Source of the DNA: Acidianus manzaensis
Lineage (GTDB): Archaea; Thermoproteota; Thermoprotei_A; Sulfolobales; Sulfolobaceae
Reading direction: 5' to 3'
DNA length: 64,000 nucleotides
Assembly: GCF_002116695.1 (NCBI RefSeq)
Contig: NZ_CP020477.1
Coordinates: 607,501-671,500, forward strand
Shown: positions 20,417 to 43,754 of the stretch, piece by piece
Numbering within the stretch: position 1 is the first letter of the stretch
How the letters are laid out: each line of letters opens with the position of its first letter
Position numbers and translations under genes: made by a program
The notes under the pieces: generated by a model
What the model was told of the DNA's origin: nothing
Database searches by the model: none
The model's input: only the letters and a program-made list of their open reading frames with translations

Positions 20417-21263
20417 GAGGCCTTTACATTTAGCTATTGGTAAGTTTAATATAGATATAATTGTTAAACTTAGTAAAATTCCAGATATAGATAGTAAAAG
20501 TACTACTGATATTTTAGATATATTGCCTGGAGGTTCAGCCACTAATTATTCTATCGCGACAACTAGACTAGGTCATTCAGCTAAACTTCTAGCTAAAGTT
20601 GGTAAAAGTCCAATAGTTTCAGCATTGATGAGACCATTAGCAGAAGAAGGCGTAGGATTAGATTTTGTTACAGAATACGATATAAAACCTAATATGGCAA
20701 TAATATTCTTAAGAGATGATGGTTCAGTTTCAATAGTTAGAAAAACTAATCAGAATTTGTTACCTACTTTAGAAGATGTAAAGAAATTTTCTAATATGTT
20801 TGATGTTTTTCATTTTGCATCTGTATCTCCTGAGATTATATACGCAGATCCAGCTGCCAAACTTATCTCTTACGATCCTGGTCCTTATGCTTCTGAATAC
20901 GAAGGAGAAAAAGTAGATATATTATATGTAAATAAAAAAGAATATGAAACATTAAGATCCAAAGTAAATGCTAAACTAACTGTAATAAAGATGGGCAAGG
21001 ATGGTGCTATGGTAAAAGGAGATGAAGAGTGTTATTCCTCTGGAGTAAATGTAAATGTTATAGATACTACTGGTGCTGGAGACGTTTTTGATGCTGCTTT
21101 TAATGTAAGCGTACTTAATTCTAATAATATTGAAGATAGTCTTAAGTTCGCTATAGTTTCTTCAGCGTTAAAAGTAACTAGGATAGGAGGTATTGGGTCT
21201 CCAAAATTAGAAGAAGTGGTAAAAAAGCTAAAAGAAGTTAATATTAATATAAGATGTAAATGA
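20415..21263 (+). CDS. PfkB-family carbohydrate/nucleoside kinase
   Basis: 282 residues with the two ribokinase signatures: [16 protein letters not shown] near residue 40 and [13 protein letters not shown] near 218 (catalytic Asp in GAGD). It phosphorylates a sugar or nucleoside with ATP. It is shorter than KDG kinase (about 310), and the substrate is not evident. The ATG is inside the last box of a C/D sRNA candidate, so transcription of the two must be linked or mutually exclusive. The stop overlaps the dbh start by 4 nt (ATGA). Confidence 0.85.
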   Translation: MRPLHLAIGKFNIDIIVKLSKIPDIDSKSTTDILDILPGGSATNYSIATTRLGHSAKLLAKVGKSPIVSALMRPLAEEGVGLDFVTEYDIKPNMAIIFLRDDGSVSIVRKTNQNLLPTLEDVKKFSNMFDVFHFASVSPEIIYADPAAKLISYDPGPYASEYEGEKVDILYVNKKEYETLRSKVNAKLTVIKMGKDGAMVKGDEECYSSGVNVNVIDTTGAGDVFDAAFNVSVLNSNNIEDSLKFAIVSSALKVTRIGGIGSPKLEEVVKKLKEVNINIRCK

Positions 21264-22321
21264 TAGTACTTTTTGTTGATTTCGACTATTTCTTTGCACA
21301 AGTAGAGGAAATATTAAATCCGAAAATAAAGGGAAAACCAGTAGCAGTTTGTGTATTTTCAGGAAGATTTAAGGATAGTGGAGCTATAGCTACTTCAAAT
21401 TATGAAGCTAGAAAACTTGGAATAAAAGCAGGAATGCCAATTCCTAAAGCTAAAGAAATAGCTCCTAACGCAATATATTTACCAATAAGAAAAGAAATAT
21501 ATAAAGAAGTTTCGAATAGGATAATGGACGGAATATTAAAGAATTATGGAGATAAAATTGAAATAGCAAGTATAGACGAGGCATATTTAGATATAACTCA
21601 AAGGGTAAAAGATTTTAGAGAAGCTTATATTTTGGGAAAAGAAATAAAAGACAAAATCTACGAGAAGGAGAAAATAACGGTAACAGTAGGTATAGCACCC
21701 AATAAGATATTAGCTAAAATAGTTGCGGAACTACATAAACCGAATGGTTTAGGTGTTCTTAAACCAGAAGAAGTTGAATCATTTATAAAAACTCTACCGA
21801 TAGATGAGGTTCCAGGTGTAGGAAATACTATTTTGAATAAATTAAAAGAAAATGGTATATCTTATTTATATGATGTTACAAAAGTAGATTTTGAGAAATT
21901 AAAATCTGAAATAGGCAAAGCAAAAGCCTCTTATCTGTACTCTTTAGCTTTGAATACTTACAATGAACCAGTAAAAGAGAGGATAAGAAAACATATTGGA
22001 AGATATGTTACAATGAAGAATAATAGTAGGGATTTAGATTTTATATATTCTTATTTAAAGAGAGCTATTGATGAAGCATATTCTAGAGCTAATGGAGGAA
22101 TTCCTAAAACATTAGCTGTAGTAGCAATAATGGAAGACTTAGATATAGTAAGTAGAGAGAAGACGTATAATTTTGGTATAACTAGAGAAAATGCTTATGA
22201 CGAGGCAAAGTTACTTTTAGCTGAAATTTTAAAGTCTGACAGAAGAAAATTAAGGAGAGTAGGAGTAAGGTTAGGAAAAATATATAAAGCATCTACATTA
22301 GATAAGTTCTTCAATTTCTAA
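21260..22321 (+). CDS. dbh: Y-family DNA polymerase IV (Dbh/Dpo4)
   Basis: 353 residues with catalytic D7 in [10 protein letters not shown] and the ASIDEAYLD pair near 105-106. It bypasses damaged bases with low fidelity. The steric-gate residue is F12, as in Dbh (Dpo4 has Y12), while the linker [15 protein letters not shown] resembles that of Dpo4. The C-terminus LDKFFNF is a PCNA-interacting (PIP-like) tail. It is translationally coupled to the PfkB gene by ATGA. The last 24 nt overlap a convergent gene. Confidence 0.95.
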   Translation: MIVLFVDFDYFFAQVEEILNPKIKGKPVAVCVFSGRFKDSGAIATSNYEARKLGIKAGMPIPKAKEIAPNAIYLPIRKEIYKEVSNRIMDGILKNYGDKIEIASIDEAYLDITQRVKDFREAYILGKEIKDKIYEKEKITVTVGIAPNKILAKIVAELHKPNGLGVLKPEEVESFIKTLPIDEVPGVGNTILNKLKENGISYLYDVTKVDFEKLKSEIGKAKASYLYSLALNTYNEPVKERIRKHIGRYVTMKNNSRDLDFIYSYLKRAIDEAYSRANGGIPKTLAVVAIMEDLDIVSREKTYNFGITRENAYDEAKLLLAEILKSDRRKLRRVGVRLGKIYKASTLDKFFNF

Positions 22322-22735
22322 CTTTATTTTATCTTTAAGTAATAGAGTATCTATTTCTCCATATCTTGATACGTAGTTTAAATAACCTTGGATACCTCTG
22401 CTATATTCGTGATTTTGTATAATCTGAACATTAACAAAAATAGGTAATCTATTAGTTTTTAGAAATTTTTCTATTTTTATATACTGTGCTAATATTTTGT
22501 AGTCATCTTCTACTCCTATAGCTTCAACAATTCCTTTATCTCCGCTTATTATTTTTGTTTTATGATCTATTTCTCCATATTTATCTTGAACTATTACAAA
22601 TCTAGCAGTTCGACCTCCTTCTCTCTCCTCATAAAAATTTAAACCGAGTAAAAATGTATTATTGTACGTAATTGGTATTATGAATAGCTCTTCATGACCT
22701 ATAATATTTACTAGTGATTTTATTTTGACTTTCAT
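22298..22735 (-). CDS. Conserved-looking protein of unknown function divergent from rtcA
   Basis: From the ATG at 22735 the product has 145 residues ([20 protein letters not shown]...). An upstream extension to 22939 is possible on paper but would read through the rtcA start region and adds a meaningless Pro-rich piece, so I reject it. The protein is a mix of strands and helices with [14 protein letters not shown] and a charged C-terminal helix [12 protein letters not shown], with no known motif. Only 16 bp separate its start from that of rtcA, so each promoter must lie in the other's coding region. Confidence 0.6.
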   Translation of the reverse strand: MKVKIKSLVNIIGHEELFIIPITYNNTFLLGLNFYEEREGGRTARFVIVQDKYGEIDHKTKIISGDKGIVEAIGVEDDYKILAQYIKIEKFLKTNRLPIFVNVQIIQNHEYSRGIQGYLNYVSRYGEIDTLLLKDKIKLEIEELI

Positions 22736-22751
22736 ATCATGTATTATATTA

Positions 22752-26045
<3,294 letters not shown>

Positions 26046-26075
26046 AATAGCAAAGTCATTTTTAAAATAAAAATG

Positions 26076-26300
26076 TTAAAGCAAAGATAACATAATGTTT
26101 CCAGCAAATATTACAGCATTAGAATATTCCGTAAATATTCCTTTATTTTTTAACTCATTCTTATAAAATATTTCTACTAAATACATATAATCGTTTTTAG
26201 CTATTTTTCTTCTATGAAATTTTATAACATAATTACCTATATTCACATTCTTTTTTTGAGACGCATAGTATCCTAATTCCAAAATTCTAAAGTCTATCAT
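26076..26300 (-). CDS. Small protein of unknown function (74 aa)
   Basis: The product starts MIDFRILELGYYASQKKNVN and has a basic middle (KFHRRKIAKND) and a hydrophobic end (AVIFAGNIMLSLL). No family is recognised. A TATA-like AT-rich stretch (26316-26326, reverse) sits about 20-25 nt before the ATG, supporting a real leaderless gene. It lies between the GS-like gene and the Trm5-like gene on the same strand. Confidence 0.5.
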   Translation of the reverse strand: MIDFRILELGYYASQKKNVNIGNYVIKFHRRKIAKNDYMYLVEIFYKNELKNKGIFTEYSNAVIFAGNIMLSLL

Positions 26301-26325
26301 TATACTACTTTTTCTTTTTATATTT

Positions 26326-28211
<1,886 letters not shown>

Positions 28212-28248
28212 GCCTAAGGGTTTTATAACTGTTGTCCAATAATATCAT

Positions 28249-29070
28249 GTGAATATAGTAGAGGAAATGGAAAAAGAAATAAATAAAGATTATAAAGTAA
28301 ATGCAAATTTAAATTTAGATTCTGCCTTTGTTACTGGCGCAGGAGACTCATATGCTGCAGCTTTGGCGATAGAAGGAAAAACAAAAGGTAGATTTAAAGC
28401 TATAGATCCTTATGATTCTTTGGAATACGAAAATCTTGATAGACCTCTTATAATAGTTTCAGTTTCAGGTAAGCCTAAATCTAATATTTTATTAGCAAAA
28501 AAATTTAAAAATAAGACTAAAATAATTGTAGTTACCGCAAATAAAGATTCAATATTAGCAAAACTAGCTGATTATATTGTAGAATTACCATATAAATCTC
28601 CTATAATCTTGCCTGGTACATTATCATTTCTAATGAGCTTAAGTGCCTTATACTCCATTGCTAATGAAGAAGAAGATAAAGGCGAAGATAAAGAGATATT
28701 TTTACTAAATCCTTATTTTATAGGGAAAGAAAGTAACTATGGCATAGCATATTTTAGCTATTTGAAGATGGCAGAAATTTTTGGAATTAAAAGTAATTAT
28801 GAAAGACTAGAACAATTTTGTCATTCTCCTATTTTCTCCTCTAGGAATAGTGAAATAATTATTTTATCAAGTAAAGATAAAAGAGAAGAAGAATTAAAAT
28901 CATTAATTAATTATACTCAAGTTTATTTAACAAATTGTGAAGGAGCATTTTGTAATGCTAAAACAATTTTAAGGTCAATTATCTATACAATGAAGAAAAA
29001 TAACTGGAATAAGATCTATTTTCTAGATGATAAAAACATTTTAAGTATAAGTTCAACAATGATATATTGA
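28249..29070 (+). CDS. SIS-domain (phosphosugar isomerase-like) protein
   Basis: 273 residues. TGAGDSYAAAL and VSVSGKPKSN are the phosphosugar-binding turns of a SIS domain, with a second half that lacks a clear second SIS motif. The start is a GTG at 28249 (the overlapping ATG reads into TGA), and TTTATAA at 28221-28227 is about 25 nt upstream, so leaderless GTG is likely. It is the first gene of a tight run with a TusA-like protein, a membrane protein, cobA and a YHS protein. The sugar or ligand is unknown. Confidence 0.7.
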   Translation: MNIVEEMEKEINKDYKVNANLNLDSAFVTGAGDSYAAALAIEGKTKGRFKAIDPYDSLEYENLDRPLIIVSVSGKPKSNILLAKKFKNKTKIIVVTANKDSILAKLADYIVELPYKSPIILPGTLSFLMSLSALYSIANEEEDKGEDKEIFLLNPYFIGKESNYGIAYFSYLKMAEIFGIKSNYERLEQFCHSPIFSSRNSEIIILSSKDKREEELKSLINYTQVYLTNCEGAFCNAKTILRSIIYTMKKNNWNKIYFLDDKNILSISSTMIY

Positions 29071-29309
29071 TGAATGAGTTAGATTTAACTAAATCTTCTG
29101 GGGGATGTGGTGCAAATTCGCCATCAGTGTCTTTAATGAAATTCTGGTTAGAAGTAGGAGGAAATCAAGAAGTTAAAATAATAGTAACACAAGGAGTTCA
29201 AGCTGATCAAGTAGATATGTGGGCTGCCGCAATGCAAGATAAAGGAGTAAAAATATTGAATAAAGAAATTAAGGAGGATAGGGTTATATATACTGTATAC
29301 CTACCTTAA
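29070..29309 (+). CDS. TusA/SirA-like small protein
   Basis: 79 residues from the ATG at 29070, which overlaps the SIS stop (TGATG). The pattern LDLTKS..GCGANSPSVSLMK, EVKIIVTQ, VDMWAAAMQDKGVKIL and VIYTVYLP follows the strand-helix order of TusA sulfur-carrier proteins. A Cys sits in GGCGANSP rather than the usual C-P-x-P, so the sulfur site is shifted by about three residues. It could carry sulfur, which would suit a sulfur-metabolising archaeon, but the match is by eye. Confidence 0.5.
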   Translation: MNELDLTKSSGGCGANSPSVSLMKFWLEVGGNQEVKIIVTQGVQADQVDMWAAAMQDKGVKILNKEIKEDRVIYTVYLP

Positions 29310-29312
29310 AAT

Positions 29313-29900
29313 ATGGATAAATTTCTTTTAGCTAAATATCTTTCTTTTGTATTATTAGGTATATCTATAGTTATATATGTTATCGGTGACATGTTATATA
29401 GGCTAATAGCTTTTCAAGGACCTTTATTTGCTGGTGCATTATTAGGATGGTATACCATTAATTATTATACGCCAAAGGATAAATTTGTAGAATTCGAAGA
29501 TAGTATGGTTCCAGTTACATCTATAGTTCTACGTAGAAGAAGCTGGATTGGATTTACAACAGCAGTGGCTTTACTAGTTCCTTGGTTAACTCCACCTTTA
29601 TTTAGATTAGGTTTAATATATCCGGAGGTTTACATTTTAGCCTTTATCTGTGATTTTATTGGTGGATTTATAGCAGGATATTTTATACCTTCGTTAAAAT
29701 TTATGGAAAAAGTTATTTTGTATAGTTTAGGATTCGCAGCCGATATTTTTTACGTAATGTTGCTCTATATTTATTCGTTATTATATAATATTTCTCAAAC
29801 GTCTCTTGTTGATCATGTTTTAGTCTATGTATATTCCATAAAATTTCTTGAAGCGATAATATTTGCTGTATACATAATTAAGAAAGTAAATGCTATTTAG
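29313..29900 (+). CDS. Membrane protein of unknown function
   Basis: 195 residues with five or six hydrophobic segments (about 8-28, 33-50, 73-100, 105-125, 130-155 and 168-190) and a conspicuous basic loop [11 protein letters not shown] near 68-78. It is 3 nt behind the TusA-like gene, inside the same run. No family is recognised. It could be a transporter or anchor for the cytosolic partners. Confidence 0.55.
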   Translation: MDKFLLAKYLSFVLLGISIVIYVIGDMLYRLIAFQGPLFAGALLGWYTINYYTPKDKFVEFEDSMVPVTSIVLRRRSWIGFTTAVALLVPWLTPPLFRLGLIYPEVYILAFICDFIGGFIAGYFIPSLKFMEKVILYSLGFAADIFYVMLLYIYSLLYNISQTSLVDHVLVYVYSIKFLEAIIFAVYIIKKVNAI

Positions 29901-29921
29901 CCTATTAAGGGGTATAAATTA

Positions 29922-30644
29922 GTGGGAAAAGTATATCTTATTGGAGCCGGTCCTGGAGATCCAGAACTTATAACATTAAAAGGATTAAAAATTTTGAAAA
30001 TAGCTGATGTAATACTTTACGATAGGCTAATTTCAAAAGATCTTCTGAAAGAAAGTAAGGCTGAAGCAGAGAAAATATATGTTGGTAAAGAATTAGGAGA
30101 AGCAAACTTACAAGAATGGATAAATAAAACATTAGTAGAGAAAGCTAAAGGAAATAAAATAGTAGTAAGGCTAAAGGGAGGAGATCCATATGTTTTTGGA
30201 AGAGGAGAAGAGGAATGCTATTATGTTATATCTAAAGGTATAGAATGCGAAGTTATACCTGGAATATCAAGTGCAATAGCAGTACCAGCTTATGCTGGTA
30301 TTCCAGTAACTAGTAGATGGTTTTCATCTGGGTTTACTGTAATAACTGGGAATAGAGCTAACGGAAATGAAATTGATGAAGATTATATACCTAAAAAAGG
30401 GACATTAGTTATTCTGATGGGGTTATCAAATGTGAAAAAATTGCAAGAAGTTTTATTGAAAACTAGGAGTAAAGACACGCATGTGGCAATAATACAGAAC
30501 GGTACTTTAGAGTCTCAAAAAGTTTATATTTCAACATTAGAAAATCTTAGTAAAATAGTAGAACAAAACGAAATTAGATCTCCTGCAATAATCGTTATTG
30601 GTGAAGTGATAAAGTTAAGAGATAGTTTGTGGAAATTATCATGA
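29922..30644 (+). CDS. cobA: Uroporphyrinogen-III C-methyltransferase
   Basis: 240 residues with the SUMT signatures [36 protein letters not shown] and the [18 protein letters not shown] loop. It transfers two methyl groups from SAM to uroporphyrinogen III to make precorrin-2, the branch point to siroheme, heme (alternative route) and B12. The start is GTG at 29922. No other tetrapyrrole gene is close. It is followed after 9 nt by a YHS-domain protein. Confidence 0.92.
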   Translation: MGKVYLIGAGPGDPELITLKGLKILKIADVILYDRLISKDLLKESKAEAEKIYVGKELGEANLQEWINKTLVEKAKGNKIVVRLKGGDPYVFGRGEEECYYVISKGIECEVIPGISSAIAVPAYAGIPVTSRWFSSGFTVITGNRANGNEIDEDYIPKKGTLVILMGLSNVKKLQEVLLKTRSKDTHVAIIQNGTLESQKVYISTLENLSKIVEQNEIRSPAIIVIGEVIKLRDSLWKLS

Positions 30645-30653
30645 GACCAAAAA

Positions 30654-30791
30654 ATGAAAGATCCAGTATGTAAAGATGAAGTAAAAACTACAATGTATAA
30701 GTATACATATAAAGGTGTGACATATTATTTTTGTAGCCCTATGTGTATGGCTGAATTCAAGAAAAATCCAGAGAAATATATCAGTAAATAG
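30654..30791 (+). CDS. YHS-domain metal-binding protein (45 aa)
   Basis: The short frame [20 protein letters not shown], continuing [19 protein letters not shown], is a complete YHS domain: DPVC, YYFCS and CMAEF carry three Cys. These modules bind heavy metals such as Cu or are attached to metal ATPases and dehalogenases. It starts 9 nt after cobA and ends the run of genes from 28249. It could deliver or buffer a metal for tetrapyrrole or sulfur enzymes. Confidence 0.8.
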   Translation: MKDPVCKDEVKTTMYKYTYKGVTYYFCSPMCMAEFKKNPEKYISK

Positions 30792-30987
30792 CTAGTAAAT
30801 AAATTGAAAATGAATTTTAAATCATTTAACTTTTAAGAATAAAATTTTATAGTAAATAATTTTCATGTAAAATTATACTATATGATATTAACTAAAAATT
30901 TGTTGGTAAATATATTAAAGATTTCGAAGATTAAGAACTCAATAAAACTAAGTAAAACATAAAATACTATGTTGTCTATTACATTAT

Positions 30988-31824
<837 letters not shown>

Positions 31825-31829
31825 ATTAA

Positions 31830-32333
31830 ATGAAAATAATTGAAAATAATGAAAAAACAAAAATTCATCTTAAAATTAACGGAAAAGAATACGAAACTGA
31901 AGTAGAACCTAGAAGATTATTAGTTCATGTATTAAGAGACCTAGGATTTACTGGAGTTCATATAGGTTGTGATACAAGTAATTGTGGAGCATGCACTGTG
32001 ATACTAAATGGCAAATCAGTAAAATCATGTACAATATTAGCTGTAGAAGCAGACAACAGTGAAATTTTAACAATAGAGGGTTTAGCAAAAGATGATAAAT
32101 TGCATCCAATTCAAGAAGCGTTCTGGGAAAAACATGGATTACAATGTGGATATTGTACTCCAGGTATGATAATGGAAGCTTACTGGTTATTAAATCAAAA
32201 TCCATCTCCTTCAGAAGAAGAAATTAGAGAAGGCATTTCAGGAAATTTGTGTAGATGCACTGGATATCAAAATATTGTAGAAGCTATTAAATTAGCATCA
32301 CAAAAAATGAGAATTAGCGCTTTTCAACCATAA
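31830..32333 (+). CDS. Molybdenum hydroxylase 2Fe-2S subunit (CutC/CoxS-like)
   Basis: 167 residues with the plant-type 2Fe-2S site [17 protein letters not shown] and the second site QCGYCTPGM with [13 protein letters not shown]. It passes electrons from the molybdenum centre to the FAD subunit encoded just upstream. Length is typical. The last 20 nt overlap the convergent MocA-like gene. Confidence 0.92.
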   Translation: MKIIENNEKTKIHLKINGKEYETEVEPRRLLVHVLRDLGFTGVHIGCDTSNCGACTVILNGKSVKSCTILAVEADNSEILTIEGLAKDDKLHPIQEAFWEKHGLQCGYCTPGMIMEAYWLLNQNPSPSEEEIREGISGNLCRCTGYQNIVEAIKLASQKMRISAFQP

Positions 32334-32901
32334 TTTTTTCTATTTTATTTATATCCTCCTTAGTATCTATATCAAGTGTAACTCCAATACTACACTCTAC
32401 AGTATAAATATTACTGCTTGATTTTTCTTCTTCTATTTTAAGGATTTGTTTTGCTCCTTGATCTCCTTCCAATGTTAATAATTTTGGAAACAATTTATTT
32501 GAAAGCAATACAGGATTTCCCCATAAATTATTATAGGTTGGAATTACAGCTTCACAATTATTATCAAAACGTGAAAGAATTTTTTCTATATCATTCTTAG
32601 TAACTAATGGCATATCGCCTAGTACAACTAAAACCCCATCGTAATCTTGAAAGAATCTAATACCTAGCTTTATGCTGCTAGAAACGCCTTTATTCCAAGA
32701 TGGATTATATATTATAATTTCATTTTTTAAATGATCTATGAGTTCTTTTGCATACCTTCCAGCTATAACTACTCTATCTAAATTATTTATCGACTCTAAT
32801 GCATATGTTATTATAGATTTTCCTTTTAACGTTGCTAATAGTTTATTTCCTTTAAATCTTTTACCTTCTCCAGCGGCTAGAACTATAGCGCCAATTTTCA
32901 T
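32314..32901 (-). CDS. MocA/MobA-like molybdopterin nucleotidyltransferase
   Basis: 195 residues: [21 protein letters not shown] is the nucleotide-binding loop and [10 protein letters not shown] the metal-binding GDMP motif of this family. MocA-type enzymes attach CMP to the molybdenum cofactor for xanthine-dehydrogenase-like enzymes, whose FAD and Fe-S subunits are encoded immediately upstream on the other strand. MobA (GMP) cannot be excluded. It faces away from the CoxG-like genes with a 37-bp divergent spacer. Confidence 0.82.
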   Translation of the reverse strand: MKIGAIVLAAGEGKRFKGNKLLATLKGKSIITYALESINNLDRVVIAGRYAKELIDHLKNEIIIYNPSWNKGVSSSIKLGIRFFQDYDGVLVVLGDMPLVTKNDIEKILSRFDNNCEAVIPTYNNLWGNPVLLSNKLFPKLLTLEGDQGAKQILKIEEEKSSSNIYTVECSIGVTLDIDTKEDINKIEKIMVEKR

Positions 32902-32938
32902 TAATAATATATTTTATTATGTAAGATTAAAGTATAGT

Positions 32939-33361
32939 ATGCAATATCAAGGTACAGTAGAAGTAAGTGCAAAAAAAGAAGAGATATTAAATATTCTAAA
33001 TAATTTAGAAGACGTAGCTAAATGCTTCCCAGGTATAAAAAGTGTTTCAAAAGATGGTGATGAATATAAAGTAACAGGAAGTACTGGTATAGGGTTTATA
33101 AAAGGTGATTATAAGGCTACAATAAAATTTGCCAACGTGACTTCTGATGGATTCGAACTTATAGCTAAAGGAAATGGCATGAATAGTAACGTAGATATAA
33201 GTGCAAAAGTTAATGTCTCAGATAATAAAATAGAATATTCAGCTGATGTGAAGGTATCTGGTGTTTTAGCTTCAGTTGGGGCTCGATTAATGGATCCGGC
33301 AATAAATAAAATGATAGCTCAACTTTTTGAGTGTTTAAAAGCTAAGGTAGAATCGAAATGA
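32939..33361 (+). CDS. CoxG-like SRPBCC-fold protein, copy 1
   Basis: 140 residues from the ATG at 32939. A longer frame reaching back to 32738 runs antisense through the MocA-like gene and is rejected. The pattern VSAKKEEILNILNNLEDVAK and CFPGIKSVSKDGDEYKVTG is that of CoxG (CO dehydrogenase subunit G), a membrane-associated START-like domain. CoxG in other species recruits molybdenum hydroxylases to the membrane. Its stop overlaps the start of copy 2 by 4 nt (ATGA). Confidence 0.82.
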   Translation: MQYQGTVEVSAKKEEILNILNNLEDVAKCFPGIKSVSKDGDEYKVTGSTGIGFIKGDYKATIKFANVTSDGFELIAKGNGMNSNVDISAKVNVSDNKIEYSADVKVSGVLASVGARLMDPAINKMIAQLFECLKAKVESK

Positions 33362-33747
33362 ATAAAATTTCCGGAGAAGAAAAAATTTCCAGTAAAAAAG
33401 ATACCCTATCTTTTTTCACTGATTATAAAAATTTATTGAATTGCACTCCTGGAGTAAAAGATATAAATAATGATTCTTTCACTGCTGAGATTAAAATAGG
33501 TCCTATAAGAGTAGAAGTTCAAGGTAAAGTCAAAGAACATAAAGTAGTGGATAATAAAGTTATAGATGTTATAGAAGTTAATGGCCCAGGTATAACAGTT
33601 TCAATAACGACTAATGTAAATGTAGAAGATTCAAAAATCGTTTGGGATGCTCAGTATGAGATTTCTGGTAGTTTAGCTAATGCCTTACAGAAAACTATTT
33701 CTAAACAAGCAGAAGAAATTACTAGAAAGATAATATCTTGTACTATA

Positions 33748-33777
<30 letters not shown>
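33358..33777 (+). CDS. CoxG-like SRPBCC-fold protein, copy 2
   Basis: 139 residues of the same fold (KDTLSFFTDYKNLLNCTPGV, AEIKIGPIRVEVQGKVKEHK, ADNALQKTI-like end). It is divergent from copy 1 in sequence but has the same strand order. The ATGA overlap implies equal expression, so the two may form a heterodimer. The last 30 nt overlap the convergent GTPBP1-like gene. Confidence 0.75.
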
Positions 33778-35327
<1,550 letters not shown>

Positions 35328-35328
35328 G

Positions 35329-36376
<1,048 letters not shown>

Positions 36377-36426
36377 TATGGATCAAATATATTATTTACT
36401 TCACTAAATTTAAAATTTGCCTAAGT

Positions 36427-36849
36427 TTAATGCCTTTCTTGAACTAGCTCCAAAAGTACTCCTAATACACTCTTAGGATGAACAAAGGCTACTAAATGAC
36501 CTCTAGCACCAGGTCTTGGTTCTTTATCTATTAATTTTAATCCTTTTGTTGATAGGTCATTTAATGAAGTCTTTATGTCTTCAACTTTTACTGCCAGATG
36601 ATGTAATCCTGGTCCTCTATTTTTAAGGAATTTTGCAATTGTATTATTTTCGTCATCATGATTTATTGGCTCTAATAATTCTATTGCAGTTCCTTCCTTT
36701 TCTCCAACTAGGAAAGCAACTTTTAATCCTCTATCTTCTAGGACTTCTTTATCTATTAGTTTCATGCCTAAATTCTTCTCATAGAAATCTATTGCTTTTT
36801 CTAGGTCTTCTACTGCTATTCCTATATGATCAATATTTTCTGTTTCCAT
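36427..36849 (-). CDS. mce: Methylmalonyl-CoA epimerase
   Basis: 140 residues from the ATG at 36849 (METENIDHIGIAVEDLEKAI). A 15-residue upstream extension is AT-rich promoter read as protein. The glyoxalase-fold metal ligands are H7, a His in GLHHLAVKV and a C-terminal Glu in LLELVQ. It interconverts the two methylmalonyl-CoA epimers, and the mutase gene lies divergently 87 bp away. In Sulfolobales the pair serves the 3-hydroxypropionate/4-hydroxybutyrate CO2 cycle. A TATA-like AAATTTATAAG (36870-36880, reverse) fits a leaderless start. Confidence 0.92.
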   Translation of the reverse strand: METENIDHIGIAVEDLEKAIDFYEKNLGMKLIDKEVLEDRGLKVAFLVGEKEGTAIELLEPINHDDENNTIAKFLKNRGPGLHHLAVKVEDIKTSLNDLSTKGLKLIDKEPRPGARGHLVAFVHPKSVLGVLLELVQERH

Positions 36850-36870
36850 AAATATAACATAGCATTTTAG

Positions 36871-36923
<53 letters not shown>

Positions 36924-36924
36924 T

Positions 36925-38584
<1,660 letters not shown>

Positions 38585-38595
<11 letters not shown>

Positions 38596-39101
38596 TCATT
38601 AATTTTAGGAATCTTTCTTTATTTTTAACTGGAGCGTCAGAATTTTCTCTTACCACATCCCATTTATCCCAAGGAAATATGATCCATTTGTCTACACTTT
38701 TGCTATAGTAATCTGGAATTCTCTTAGACCATGGTTTTATGTAAATTGTAGCAGTTTTTATTACCTTAGGGTTAAACATTGTTATTATATTAGATACAGC
38801 ATCTAATGTTTCTCCACTGTCTGCTACGTCATCAACTATTAACACGTTTTTATTTTCTATATCGTTAACGTAAACTGCCTTAATAGTTGGTTTCGAATTA
38901 GTTCTTCCTACGCCTCTATAAAATTTTATTTCTATATATCTAATGTTTTTTATTCCTAATAGATCAGAAAATAACTTTGCTGGGATAACTCCACCAGTAA
39001 GTATTGCAACTATTACATCAGGATAAAAATTGTCCTTAATTATTTTCTCAGCTATATCAAAAATATTATCTTCTATATCATCCCATGAAGGAATATAGTA
39101 A

Positions 39102-39109
<8 letters not shown>
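38585..39109 (-). CDS. Purine-type phosphoribosyltransferase
   Basis: 174 residues with the PRPP-binding motif VLIVDDVADSGETLDAV and an N-terminal PDVIVAILTGGVIPAKLF hood. It resembles archaeal xanthine-guanine or hypoxanthine phosphoribosyltransferases that salvage purine bases with PRPP. The base specificity is not clear. Its start overlaps the preceding phosphodiesterase gene by 8 nt, so the two are co-transcribed and may serve nucleotide turnover. Confidence 0.85.
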
Positions 39110-40340
<1,231 letters not shown>

Positions 40341-40341
<1 letters not shown>

Positions 40342-41900
40342 TGACTTATGACGCAATAATCGTAGGAGGAGGACATAACGGGCTAGTAACAGCTAATTAC
40401 CTAGCAATGAATGGGCTAAAAGTAGCAGTATTTGAAAGAAGGCAAATAGTAGGAGGAGCATCAGTAACTGAAGAGTTATGGCCTGGTATTAAAGTATCTA
40501 CTGGAGCTTATGTATTAAGCTTGTTTAGACCTAAAATAATAGAAGATTTAAAACTAAAAAAATATGGATTAAAAGTATATACTAAAGATCCAGGTTTATT
40601 TTTACCATTAGAAAATGGTAAGAAACTTTACATATGGTCTGATATAGAGAAAACTCAAAAAGAGATAGAAAAATTCTCAAAAAATGATGCTAAAGCATAC
40701 GAAAAATGGGTAAAATTCTGGGATCCTCTTTATGAATTAGCAGACTTTTTAATGTTAACTCCACCCATAAGTCTGAACGAATTAGACAACCTAACAAAAA
40801 TAATAAAAACAGCAAATATAGACGAGGACGTTGCTCTGTCTATTGCAAGGACATTCGTAACAGATGGAAAATCTTTATTAGATGAGTTTTTTGAATCAGA
40901 CGAAGTAAAATCTGCATTAATAGAAGATGCCGTTGTAGGAACTTTTGCATCTCCTTCAATGCCAGGTACGGCCTACGTTATGGCACATCATGTTATTGGA
41001 GAAGTAAATGGAATAAAAGGAGCATGGGGATATGTTGAAGGGGGTATGGGTGGTGTTACGCAAGCGTTAAAAAAATCAGCCGAAGCCTTAGGTGTAGATA
41101 TTTATGAATCTTCTCCAGTGGATGAAATTATAGTTAAGAATAATAAAGTAAAAGGAATAAAATTGTCTAATGGTAAAGAAATAGATGCGAAAGTAGTAGT
41201 ATCTAATGCAGATCCTAAAACTACATTTCTAAAATTATTAAGGAATGCAGAAATTGATGATAGAATTATAAAAGGAGTAAAATTACTTAAAACATTAGGA
41301 GTATCTTTTAAGATTGTAGGATATTCAACTGAACTTCCAGATTTCGGTAATGGGAAGTCCTTACAACCAGAACATATAGCTTCAGAATTAATTATGCCAA
41401 ACATGGAATATATAGAGAAATCTTATTCTGATGCAAAAGCCTTTGGTTATTCTAAAGAGCCTTGGTTATCTATTAATATACAATCATCAGTAGATCCCAC
41501 TGTAGCACCTCCAGGAAAATTCTCTATTTCTATATTTGGTCAATATTTACCTTATAATAAAAATTTAGATGAAATGAAAGAAAAAATAGCTCAAATTACT
41601 TTTGATAAAATCAGAGAATTTGCACCTAATTTCAAACTAGAAAAATATGAAGTAATAACACCATTAGATATAGAGAGAAGGTTTGGAATTACAGAAGGTA
41701 ATATATTTCATGTTGATATGACGCCAGATCAGCTTTACGTGTTTAGACCATTATCAATAATAAATAAATATTCAACACCTATTCAAGGCTTATACTTATG
41801 TGGTTCTGGTACACATCCTGGTGGAGGAGTCACTGGAGCACCAGGTTATAACGCAGCTAATAAAATCATAGAAGATTTTAAAAGTGGAAAAATAAAATAA
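40341..41900 (+). CDS. Phytoene-dehydrogenase-like FAD oxidoreductase
   Basis: 519 residues. The N-terminal dinucleotide fold AIIVGGGHNGLVTANYLAMN and the C-terminal CGSGTHPGGGVTGAPGYNAA are hallmarks of the phytoene desaturase/carotenoid isomerase and PYROXD2-like group (COG1233). It probably desaturates or isomerises a lipid or polyprenoid at the membrane. Real crtI-type genes usually sit with phytoene synthase, which is not here, so the substrate is open. It is preceded by a coupled one-helix membrane peptide. Confidence 0.82.
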
Positions 41901-41954
41901 AAGAAGATTAATCTATTCTTATATACGTGCTAGACAATATGTTTATTGATAGTA

Positions 41955-43750
<1,796 letters not shown>

Positions 43751-43754
<4 letters not shown>

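Noticed and set aside
32738..32938. Upstream extension of the first CoxG-like gene
   Set aside because: It is antisense to the MocA-like gene and bears no family resemblance. Family-like sequence begins at the ATG at 32939.
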